Below, one piece after another: positions 16,601-26,800 of a stretch of DNA of 32,650 nt; position 1 is the first letter of the stretch, and the number at the start of each line of letters is the position of its first letter. Source of the stretch: Longimicrobium sp. GTDB taxonomy: Bacteria; Gemmatimonadota; Gemmatimonadetes; Longimicrobiales; Longimicrobiaceae. The position numbers and the translations under genes were made by a program. Below the pieces are notes generated by a model. The model searched no databases, was not told the DNA's origin, and saw nothing but the letters and a program-made list of their open reading frames with translations. The stretch covers positions 1 to 32,650 of the forward strand of contig NZ_DATIND010000013.1 of the NCBI RefSeq assembly GCF_035474595.1, given 5' to 3'.

Positions 16601-17788
16601 GGGGCCCTCGCCGGCGTTGTCGAGCTGGAAGATCACCTGGAAGAGGGTGGCGTGGCTCAGGCTGCGCTGCGGGCGGAGCTCCGACACCACGCGGTCGAAG
16701 GGCACCTCCTGGTGCTCCTGCGCGCCCAGCACGGTCTCGCGCACCCGGCCCACCAGCTCGCGGAAGGTGGGGTCGCCGTTCAGCGCGGTGCGCAGCACGA
16801 TCTCGTTCACGAACAGCCCGATCAGCCCCTCCACCTCGCCGCGCGTGCGCCCGGCCACCGGGGTGCCCACCACCACGTCCTCGCTCCCGCTGTAGCGCGC
16901 GAGCAGGACCTTGAAGGCGGCCAGCACCACCATGAACAGCGTGGCGCCCTCGGCGCGCCCCACCTCGCGCAGGCGCTCCAGCACGGCGGGCGGCGCGAAC
17001 ACGGGCACGGTGCCGCCGCCCAGCGAGGGCGTGGGCGGGCGCGGGTGGTCGGCGGGAAGCTCCAGCAGCTCGGGGGCGCCTGCCAGCTGCCGCCGCCAGT
17101 AGTCCAGGTGGCGCGCCTCGGCCCGGCGCTGCGGCTCGTCGCGCTGCCACAGCGCCCAGTCGGCGTACTGCACGGGAAGCTCGGGGAGCGGCGACGGGCG
17201 CCCGGCGCGGAAGGCGTCGTACAGCGTCCACAGCTCGCGGTACAGCACGCGCATGCTCCACCCGTCGCTGACCATGTGGTGCATGCAGAGGAGAAGCACG
17301 TGCTCCTTCTCGCCCGCGCGCAGCAGCCGGGCCAGGAAGAGCGGCCCCGCGGTCAGGTCGAAGCGGTGCCCGGAGAGCGCGCGGTGGCGGGCCAGCACCT
17401 CGGCCTCGCGCTCGGCCGCGGGGAGCGCGGACAGGTCGTCCACGGCCAGGCGGAAGCCGGCGAAGGGGGCCACCACCTGCACGGGAACGCCGTCGGCCTC
17501 GCGGAAGACCGTGCGCAGCGGCTCGTGGCGGCGCACCACCTCGCCCAGCGCGCGCTCCAGCGCCGCCTCGTCCACCCCGCCCGTCAATCGCAGCGCCGCG
17601 GAGATGTTGTACGCCGGGCCGCCCTGCCCCAGCCGGTCCAGGAACCAGAAGCGCTCCTGGTCCGACGACAGGGGAAGCGGCCCCCCGCGCGGGCGGGGGA
17701 CGATGGCGGCGGCGCGATGCAGCCCGAACAGGCGTGCCTGCAGGAGCGCGCGCTTGGCGGGCGAGAGCTCCACGTCCTGGATGGTCAC
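13679..17788 (-). CDS. NRPS, C-A-PCP-TE: final Asn module and release
   Basis: A 1,369-residue terminal module. Condensation domain about 38-470 with HHMVSDG (His170, His171, Asp175). Adenylation domain about 495-990 with YTSGSTGRPKG (647-657), NEYGPTE (785-791), YRTGDRARW and GRTDNQVKLRG. Read against GrsA, its ten pocket residues are D-L-T-K-V-G-E-V-G-K, very close to known asparagine codes. The carrier domain (about 1005-1075) carries GGNS with Ser1038 for the pantetheine arm (His is more usual than Asn). The thioesterase (about 1097-1360) has GWSFGG with Ser1166, Asp1193 and His1335, so it can hydrolyse or cyclise the product. No epimerase or methyltransferase. The start is GTG at 17788 with GGAGG six bases upstream, 58 bases after the large synthase. 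Its stop overlaps the kinase start. Confidence 0.93.
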   Translation of the reverse strand: MTIQDVELSPAKRALLQARLFGLHRAAAIVPRPRGGPLPLSSDQERFWFLDRLGQGGPAYNISAALRLTGGVDEAALERALGEVVRRHEPLRTVFREADGVPVQVVAPFAGFRLAVDDLSALPAAEREAEVLARHRALSGHRFDLTAGPLFLARLLRAGEKEHVLLLCMHHMVSDGWSMRVLYRELWTLYDAFRAGRPSPLPELPVQYADWALWQRDEPQRRAEARHLDYWRRQLAGAPELLELPADHPRPPTPSLGGGTVPVFAPPAVLERLREVGRAEGATLFMVVLAAFKVLLARYSGSEDVVVGTPVAGRTRGEVEGLIGLFVNEIVLRTALNGDPTFRELVGRVRETVLGAQEHQEVPFDRVVSELRPQRSLSHATLFQVIFQLDNAGEGPAGRGLAVDEIHVERGTTKVDLTLGLDAHAGGLTGALDYSTDLFERGTARRMVEHLERLLEQVAAGPDRRISRLALIGRPERARVLGWNRTTARYPADRCIHQLFEAQAARTPDAVAVTFGDERLTYRELDGRANRLAHHLASLGAGPEVRVGLCLERGPELMTAIFGVMKAGGAYVPLDPAHPAERQRYMLEDSGIAVLLTQERLRARVPALDGVPVVAVDAEWAAIAAAGDGARAPETGVTSENLAYVIYTSGSTGRPKGVAMHHRGVCNYIHWGVRAYGAEQGDGAPVFTSMAVDLTVTNLLPLFAGRPVHLLPEDSPVEALARTLRARPGFGLIKITPIHLGLLNTMIAPEDAPGAAHTLVVGADFLSAEPTLFWQEHAPGVRLMNEYGPTETVVGCSAYVLPQGKHRDGPVPVGRAIQNLTFYVLDRWMEPVPVGLPGELYIGGAGVARGYLGRPGLSAEKFVPDPFAGAGARMYRTGDRARWQADGNLLILGRTDNQVKLRGYRVELGEVEAVLRRRPGVRDCMVAVREDRPGDRRLAAYVVADAGAVDAAELRDALRRTLPEYMVPDAFVVLDAFPQTPTGKIDRKALPAPGWAHSAGEDDEPRDFVEAQLIQVWEELLGVEVGATQNFFDLGGNSLLALRLFAQVNRRMRCDLPVATLFAGATVRRMAAAIQEQRKDDASPPSPVVALQPNGALPPLFCVHPADRNVMAYLGLVRHLGADQPVYGLRDLGDDLSRPLAQIAAEHVAAVRAVQPAGPYHLAGWSFGGFLAYEMAVQLRRAGEEVAFVGLLDTRAPRFAVTRAAADRDLVAALAGDVAAQMRRPFTLAPGALEGLGLEEMLRVAADQLRAQEAAPAGFDAAALGEQCHTIRARVHSRAGYAAAPFDGTLTLFRADTPAPDLEDVFAGEGDEVRRTLGWSLLAAGIRVHPVPGAHVTIGTEPHVRVLARRMREALAHARALPGAAEENR

Positions 17789-17844
17789 CTCGAACCTCCG
17801 GTATTCGTTGCGGCCGCCGCGGGGCGGGTGTGGAGATGCGTCAT
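17785..17844 (-). other. Possible 19-residue leader ORF between the two synthetases
   Basis: An ATG at 17844, just past the stop of the large synthase, opens a frame reading MTHLHTRPAAAATNTGGSR. Its TGA overlaps the GTG start of the next synthetase (GTGA). It has no recognisable ribosome site of its own, so it may simply carry ribosomes across the 58-bp gap, or mean nothing. Confidence 0.25.
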
Positions 17845-17846
17845 GG

Positions 17847-20800
17847 TCAGTCTCCCGCGACCAGGTCCAGGCCGGCCAGCTCCAGCGCCTGGTCCTCGGG
17901 CATCTGCAGGATGTCTTCGTAGATGCGCCGCTCCACCGCCTCGGCCATGGCGCCCAGCGTGGGGCTGGTGAAGACGATGCGGATGGGAAGGTCGGCGGCG
18001 AAGGCCGCGCGGATGCGGGTGATCAGCTGCATGATCAGCAGCGAGTGGCCGCCCAGCTCGAAGAAGCTGTCGTCCGCCCCCACCCGGTCCACCCCCAGCA
18101 CCTCGCTCCAGATCCCCGCCAGCACCTCTTCCACCATGGTCCGCGGCGCCACGTACGCCTCTTCCGCGGCCGCGAAGTCGGGCGCGGGAAGCGCCCCGCG
18201 GTCCACCTTGCCGTTGCTGGTGAGCGGGATCGAGCCCAGGGCGACGAAGGCCGCGGGAACCATGTACTCCGGGAGCGCGCGGCGCAGGTGCGTCCGCAGC
18301 TCGCCCGCGTCCGCCCCGCCGGCCACGTAGGCCACGATGCGTTTGTCCCCCGGCGTGTCCTCGCGGGCGACGACGACGGCGCCGGCCACGTCCGGGTGGC
18401 GGCGCAGCACCGCCTCGATCTCGCCCAGCTCGATGCGGAAGCCGCGGATCTTCACCTGGTGGTCGATGCGCCCCACGAACTCGAGCGTGCCGTCGCCCTT
18501 CCAGCGCATGCGGTCGCCGCTGCGGTACAGGCGCGCGCCGGGAACGCCGGAGAAGGGGTCGGGCACGAAGCGCTGGGCGGTGAGCGCCGGGCGGGCCAGG
18601 TATCCCCGCGCCACCTGCACCCCGCCGATGCACACCTCGCCGGGAACGCCCACGGGGAGCGGCGCGCCCGCCTCGTCCAGCACGTACACGCGCACGTTGT
18701 CGATCCCCGCGGCGATCGGCGGCGGCACGGTGCCGTTGCTGGCCTCGAACGTCGACATGCGGACCGAGGTCTCGGTGGGCCCGTAGTTGTTGAAGAAGCG
18801 CCGCCCCGGTGCCCAGCGCGCCACCAGCTCGGCGCTGCACACCTCGCCGCCCACCGAGACCACGCGGAGGTCGGGAAGCTCGGCGAAGGGCGTGGCGGCC
18901 AGCGAGCTGGGGGTGAACTTGGCGTGGGTCACCCGGTGGCGTTCCATCAGCCGCACCAGCGCGTCGCCGATCAGCTCGTCGCGCGGGGCCACCACCAGCG
19001 CCGAGCCGGTGGTGAGCGCGGTGAAGATGTCCATCACCGACGCGTCGAAGTGCAGCGGCGCGAAGAGCAGCACCCGCGAGCCGGGGGTGACGGAGTAGAT
19101 GCGGTCGAAGGCGGCCACGGCGTTGCTCACCCCGCCGTGCTCCACCAGCACCCCCTTGGGAATGCCGGTGGACCCCGAGGTGTAGACCACGTAGGCCAGG
19201 TGGCGCGGGGTGACCGGAACCGCCGGGGCCAGGCCGGGAAGGCGGGCGAGCGCGCCGTCCAGCTCCACCACCGTCCGCGCGGCCGCCCACGCGCGCCCCG
19301 CCTGCGCCGCGTCGGCCACCACCACGCGCACGGCCGACTCGTTCAGCATGAAGGCGATGCGGTCGTCCGGCGCGGCCAGGTCCATGGCCACGTAGGCGGC
19401 GCCCGCCTTCAGGATCCCCAGCAGCGCGGCGATGCAGTCCGGCGACGGCTCCATCGCCAGCGCCACCCGCTCTTCCGGCGCCACGCCGAGGGCGAGCAGC
19501 CGGTGGGCCACGCGGTTGGCGCGCGCCTCCAGCCGCGCGTAGGTGACGGTCTCGTCGCCGGCGAGGATGGCCGCGTCGCCCGGCGTCGTCTTCACCTGCG
19601 CCTCGAAGAGCTGGTGCAGGCAGCGGTCGGAGGCCGACGGCGCGTCGGTGCGGTTCCACTCGTGGACCACCAGCGCGCGCTCTTCGTCGCCCAGCAGCTC
19701 CAGCCGGGAAAGGGGCACGTCGGGGTCGGCGGCCACCTGCTCCAGCAGGCGCTCCAGGTGCGCCAGCATGCGGCGGATGGTGGAGCGCTCGAAGAGGTCG
19801 GTGCTGTAGAAGAGCTGCCCGGCGATGCCGCCGGCGCCGGCGCCCAGCGCCAGCGTCAGGTCCCAGCGCGTGGTGTCGGCGTCGGGCTCCACCCGCTCCA
19901 CCTCCAGCCCGCCCAGCCCCGCGGCCCCCTCGCCCGCCGCCTCGAAGGTGAAGGTCACCTGGAAGACGGGGGAGTGGCTGGTGGCGCGCTCGGGCTGCAG
20001 CTCGGCCACCAGCTTCTCGAAAGGGATCTCCTGGTGCTCGTAGGCGTCCAGCGTGCCGGCGCGCACCCGCCCCAGCAGCTGGCGGAAGGCGGGGTCGCCG
20101 GAAAGGTCGGCGCGCATGGCCAGTGCGTTGATGAAGAAGCCGACCAGCCCCTCCACCCCGGGCACGTCGCGCCCGGCGATGGGGCTGCCCACCACCACGT
20201 CGTCGCTCCCGGCGTACCGGCCCAGCAGCACCTGGAAGGCGGCCAGCAGCACCATGTACAGCGTGGCGCCCTCGCCGCGCGCCAGCGCCTCGAGTCGCCG
20301 GGCCAGCGCGGGCGGGAACGACACCGGCTCGTGCGAGCCGCGCCAGCTCCGCTCGGCGGTGCGGGGGCGGTCGGTGGGAAGCTCCAGCAGCGCGGGGGCG
20401 CCGGCCAGCCGCTCCTTCCACCACGCCAGCTGCCGCTCCAGCACCGGCCCCGAAAGCCGCCGCCGCTGCCACGCGGCGAAGTCGGCGTACTGCACCGGGA
20501 GCTCGGGAAGGGGAGACGGAAGGCCGTCGCGGAAGGCGGCGTACAGCGCGCCCAGCTCGCGGAAGAGCACGTCCAGGCTCCACCCGTCGCTGACGATGTG
20601 GTGCACGCAGAGGAGGAGGACGTGCTCTTCCTCACCCAGCCGCAGCAGGGCGGCGCGGAAGAGCGGCCCCGCGGCCAGGTCGAAGGGCAGCTCGGCGTCG
20701 GCGGCCACGCGGCGCGCCACCTTGGCCCGGCGCTTCCTCGCGGGGAGCGCGGACAGGTCCTCGACGGGGAGCGTGTAGCCCTGGAAGGGGGCGATCACCT

Positions 20801-23800
20801 GCACCGGGCCGTCCCCGGTATCCACGAACGCGGTGCGCAGCGTCTCGTGCCGGCGGACGATCTCGCCCAGCGCGCGCTCCAGCGCCGCCGCATCCAGCGC
20901 GCCCGAAAGGCGCAGCGCGTCGTGCATGTTGTAGAAGGGCGATCCTCCCTCCAGCCGGTCCACGAACCAGAGCCGCTCCTGCCCGAACGAGAGCGGGAGC
21001 CGTCCGTCGCGCGGCTGGGGCGCGAGCGGGGGCGGCGGGGGAAGCTCCTGATCGCGGATCTCCTCCACCCGCCGCGCCAGCGCCGCCACCTGGGGCGCCT
21101 CGAAGAGCGCGCGCACCGGCAGCTCGATGCCGAACGCCTCGCGGACGCGGGCCACCACGCGGATGGCCAGCAGCGAGTGCCCGCCCAGCTCGAAGAAGTT
21201 CTCGCCCGCGCCCACCCGCTCCACGCCCAGCACCTCGGCCCAGATCCCCGCGAGCACCTGCTCGGCCGGGGTGCGCGGAGCCACCTGCCCGCAAGCGGCG
21301 CCGTGCCCGGGCGCGGGAAGGGCGCGGCGGTCCAGCTTGCCGTTGGGGGTAAGGGGGAGCCGGTCCAGCGCCACGATTGCCGAGGGCACCATGTGCTCGG
21401 GAAGGCTCCGCCGCAGCGCGTCGCGCAGCCCGTCGGGATCCGCGCCGCCGGCCACGTACGCCACCAGCGCGCGCCCGCCCGGCCCGTCCTCGCGCGCGAT
21501 CACCGCGCACTCGGCAACGCCCGGCTCGCGGCGCAGCGCCGCCTCGACCTCGCCGGGCTCGATGCGGAAGCCGCGGATCTTCACCTGGTCGTCGGCGCGG
21601 CCCAGGAACTCGAGAACCGCAGTGCGTGAGTGCGTGAGTGCGGGAGTGCGCTCGTTCTCGCGCGGATCCAGCGCACTTCCGCACTCACGCACTTCCGCAC
21701 TTTCCTTCCACCGCACCCGGTCGCCCGTGCGGTACATCCGCGCGCCCGGCTGGGCCGAGGACGGGTCGGGGACGAAGGCCGCGGCGGTGAGCGCCGGGCG
21801 CCCCAGGTAGCCGCGCGCCACCGCGGCGCCGCCCACGTACAGCTCGCCGGGGACGCCGGCGGGGACGGGGTTCAGGTTCCCGTCCAGCACGTACAGCGCG
21901 GTGTTGGCCACCGGCCGCCCGATCGCGACGGCGCCGGTCTCCGCCGCCGTTTCCGGGGTGGAGCGGAAGACCGAGCACCCCACCACCGTCTCGGTGGGGC
22001 CGTACTCGTTCACGACCGCCGTTTCCGGCGCGTGGCGGTGCCAGGGCGCCACCGTCTCGGCCAGCAGCTGCTCGCCGCCCACCACGAAGGTGCGCGCGCG
22101 GCCGGCCATCTCTTCCGGTCGGAGCTGGCGGGACAGCAGCTCCAGGTGCGCGGGGGTGAGCTTCACCAGGGTGAAGCCGCCCCCGGCGCGGAGCGCCTCG
22201 CCCAGCCCGTCCACCCCGGCCGATTCGGGGACCAGCGTCACCGTCTTCCCCGTCAGCAGGGGGACGAAGAGCGAGGTGACGGTGAGGTCGAACGAGAGCG
22301 AGGAGTGCACCGGCGCGCCGCATCCCCCCTCGCCGTACGCCTCCACCGCCCACGCGGCGTAGCTGGCCAGCCCGCCGTGCACCACGCCCACGCCCTTGGG
22401 GCGGCCGGTGGAGCCGGAGGTGTAGATGACGTACGCCAGGTTCTCCGGCACGACGAGGCAGCGCGGGTTCTCGTCGTCGCCGCCGAGATCCGCGTCCTCG
22501 CCGTCCACGCTCACCACCGCGACGGCAGGGGGGATGGAGAGGCGGGGACGAACCGACTCCTGCGTCACCAGCACGGCCACGGCGGAGTCCGCGAGCATGA
22601 ATTCCAGCCGCTCGGCCGGATACGCGGGGTCGAGGGGGACGTAGGCGCCGCCCGCCTTCAGCACGCCCAGCACCGCGGCCACCATCTCCGGGCTCCGCTC
22701 CAGCGCGATCGCCACCCGCGCCTCGGGCCCCACGCCGAGCGCGCGGAGGCGGTGGGCGATGCGGTTGGCCCGCGCGTTCAGCTGTCCGTAGGTGAGCCGC
22801 TCGCCGGCGCAGGCGACGGCGGCCGCGTCGGGGGTGCGCGCCGCCTGCTCCTCGAAGCGGCGATGGACGGGGAGGCCGGCCGCCAGCTCCGGGCCGCGCC
22901 CCCACACCCGCACCGCGCGGCGCTCGTCCGCGCCGGCCAGCTCCAGCCGGGAAAGGCGCACGTCGGCATCGCCGGCCACCTGCTCCAGCACGCGGACCCA
23001 GTGCGCCAGCATGCGCGCGGCGGTGGCGGGCTCGAAGAGGTCGGCCGCGTACCCCAGCACCCCGCGGATCCCCTCCGGCCCGGCGGCGGCGAAGAGGGTG
23101 AGGTCGAACTTGGTCTCGGCCGCCCCGGCCTCCACGCCCTCCACCCGCAGTCCGGGCAGATCGCGCGCGGCGCCGGCGCCGTCGTTCAGGGTGAACATCA
23201 CCTGGAAGAGCGGCGAATGGCCCAGGCTGCGCTCGGGGCTCAGCTCGGCCACCAGGCGCTCGAAGGGCACCTCCTGGTGCTCGTACGCGCCCAGCGTGGC
23301 CTCGCGCACGCGCTGCAGCACCTCGCGGAAGGCGGGGTCGCCGGAGAGGTCGGCGCGCAGCGCCAGCGTGTTCACGAACAGCCCGACCAGCTCCTCGGTC
23401 TCGCGCCGCGTGCGGCCGGCGATGGGGGTGCCGACCACCACGTCGTCGGTCCCCGCGTACTTCGCCAGCAGCACCTGGAAGGCGCCCAGCAGCACCATGA
23501 ACAGCGTGGCGCCCTCGCGCCGGCCCAGCGCCTCCAGCCGCGCGGCCAGCCCGGCGGGAAGCTCGAACTCGCGGTGCGCGCCGCGGAAGCTCTGCACCGC
23601 GGGGCGCGGGCGGTCCGTCGGCAGCTCCAGCAGCGCGGGCGCGCCCGCCAGCCGCTCCTTCCACCACGCCAGCGGCCGCTCCAGCGCCTGGCCCCGCAGC
23701 TGCTCGCGCTGCCAGGCGGCGTAGTCGGCGTACTGCAGGGGAAGATCGGGGAGGGGCGACGCGGCGCCCTCGCGGTACGCGCCGTAGAGCGCCCGCAGCT

Positions 23801-26800
23801 CGCGGAAGAGCAGGTCCAGGCTCCACCCGTCGCCCACCACGTGGTGCACGGTGAGGAGAAGGACGTGCTCCGCGTCCGACCGCCGCAGCAGCGTGGCGCG
23901 GAAGAGCGGGCCCGTGGCCAGGTCGAAAGGCCGCGCCGCCTCGCTTTCCGCGCGGGCACGGATCTCCGCCTCGTCCGCCACGTCGTGGACGGGGAGACGG
24001 AAGCCGGAGAAGGGAGCCACGACCTGCACCGGCGCGCCGCCCATCTCGGCGAAGGTGGTGCGCAGCGACTCGTGGCGGCGCACGATCTCGCCCAGCGCGC
24101 GCTCCAGCGCGGCGGCGTCCAGCTCGCCCGAGAGGCGGAGGGCGAGGGGGATGTTGTACGAGGCGCCGCCGGGCTGCAGCCGGTCGAGGAACCAGAGCCG
24201 CTCCTGCGCGAACGACGCAGCCAGAGGCGCCGAGCGGTCCGCGGGGGCGACGGGCGGGAGCGCGGGGGCGTCCTCGCGCCGGAGCACCTCGATGCGCTCC
24301 GCCAGCTCCGCGATGGTGGGCGCGTCGAACACCTCGCGCACCCCCATCTCCACCCCGAAGGTCTCGCGCACCCGCGACGCCAGCCGCGTGGCCAGCAGCG
24401 AGTGCCCGCCCCGCTCGAAGAACGAATCCGCCGTTCCCACCCGCTCCAGGCGCAGCAGGCCGGCCCAGATCGCCGCCAGCACCTCTTCCACCGGGGTGCG
24501 CGGGGCCACCCAGGCATCGTCCGGCGCCGCGAAGTCGGGCGCGGGGAGCGCCTTGCGGTCCAGCTTGCCGTTGGGCGAAAGGGGGAGCCGGTCCAGCACG
24601 ACGAACGCGGCGGGGACCATGTGCTCGGGAAGCGTGCGCCGCAGCCCGGCGCGCAGCGCGTCCACCTCCACTTGGCCGGCGACGTAGGCCACCAGCTGCC
24701 GCTCGCCGGCGGCGTCGTCGCGCACCACCACCACGCAGTCGCGCACGGCCGGGTCGCGGCGCAGCGCCGCCTCGATCTCGCCCGGCTCCACGCGGAAGCC
24801 GCGGATCTTCACCTGCTGGTCCAGCCGCCCGAAGAACTCCAGGGTGCCGTCGCCGCGCCAGCGCGCCCGGTCGCCGGTGCGGTACAGGCGCGCGCCCGGC
24901 CGCCCGCCGAACGGGTCGGGAACGAACTTCTCGGCGGTGAGGGCGGCGCGGCCCAGGTAGCCGCGCGCCACCCCCTCGCCGCCGATCAGCAGCTCGCCGG
25001 GGGTGCCCACCGGCTGCGGGGCGCCGCCGGCGTCGCAGACGTACAGGCGCACGTTACCCAGCGGCCGCCCGATGGGGTGCCCCTGGACGGAGCCGTCGTC
25101 GGGTACCCGGTGCGCCGAGGCCAGGATGGTGGCCTCGGTGGGCCCGTACAGCACGTGCAGGCGGGCCGACGGGAACGCCGCGCGCATCTCGGCCGGCAGC
25201 CCGGCGGGCACCAGGTCGCCACCCACCACGGCGGTGCGCAGCCCGGCCAGGCGGGGGCGCTCGCGCTCGGCCGCGGCCACCTGGCGCATCAGCGCGGGCA
25301 CCGCGTGCAGCAGGGTGGCGTCGGCGATCTCGCCCAGCAGCGCGGGAACGTCCATCACCCGCTCGCGCGCCACCAGCCGCACCGCCGCGCCCGAGGTCAG
25401 CGGGAGCAGCGCCTCGAAGAGCCAGATGTCGAACGAGTACGAAGCCAGTGCGGGCACCACGTCGCCCGGCGCGATGCCGAACGCCTCGCGGGTGGCGGCC
25501 AGGTGGCTGGCCAGCGAGCCGTGGCGCACCATCACCCCCTTGGGGCGGCCGGTGGAGCCGGAGGTGTAGATGACGTACGCCAGGTTCTCCGCCGTGGCAC
25601 CCGCATCTCCCTCGTCCCCCTCCTCGTTCCCGTCATGGAGATCGGGATCGATGGAGTCGATGCGGACCCGCGCGGCGCCGTGCGCGTTCAGCGCCGGGGC
25701 CGCGCCGCCCGAGGTGACGATGACGCGGAGCGCCGCGTCGGCGGCCATGAATTCCAGCCGCTCGGCGGGGTAGGCGGGGTCCAGCGGCACGTACGCGCCG
25801 CCCGCCTTCCAGATCCCCAGCACCGCCACCAGCAGCTCGGGGGTGCGCTCCACGCACAGCCCCACAGGCACCTCGGGGCCCACGCCGAGCGCGCGCAGCC
25901 GCCGCGCGAGCGCGCTCGAGCGCCGGTCCAGCGCGCCGTAGGTGACGGCCTGGCCGCCGTGCAGGAGCGCGGTGGCCCCCGGCGCGCGGCGGGCCTGCCC
26001 GGCGAACAGCGCGTGGACGGGGAGCGTGGGAACGGGGCGATCGGTGTCGTTCCAGGCGGCCAGCAGCTGCTCGCGCTCGCCGGCGCCGAGCAGGTCGACG
26101 GAGGACAGCGGGACCGCCGCGTCGGCCACGGCCTGCTCCAGCACGCGGCGGAGGCGGCCCAGCATGCGGCGCACGGTGGGCGCGTCGAACAGGTCCGTGC
26201 TGTAGAGGCAAACCAGCTCGATCTCCGCGCCCGCGTCGACCGCGTCGAGGTTCAGGTCGAACTTGGCGTTGGGCGTGGGCGTGCCCACGCCCTCCATCCG
26301 CATCCCCGCGAACCGCGGCTCCGCGCCGCCGCCGCCCGGCTCCAGGTTGAAGGCGACCGACACCAGCGGCGCCGCGGCGGGCCCGCGCGCCGCGCCGGCC
26401 AGCTCCTGCAGCCGCGAGTACGAGAACGGCTCGTGCTCGTACGCGTCCAGCAGCCAGCCGCGCACCTGCTTCAGGAAGGCGAGCAGCGTGGTGCCCTCGT
26501 CCGCGCGGGTGCGCAGCGGAAGCACGTCCACGCAGTGCCCCACCAGCGACTCGGAGCCGGGAAAGGGCCGCCCCGCGCTGGGGATGCCGATGACTCCGTC
26601 GTCCTGCGCGGCCACGCGGTGCAGCGTGGCGGCCAGCGCGCCCAGCAGGGTGGCGAAGAGGGTGCACCGCTCCCGCCGCCCGAAGTCGCGCAGCGCGGCC
26701 ACCAGCGGCGCGGGCAGACTCAGCCGCTCGGTGCCGCCCCGGTGGGTGGGCACGCGGGGGCGCGGACGGTCGGCGGGAAGCTGCAGCGGCTCGGCGCCCT

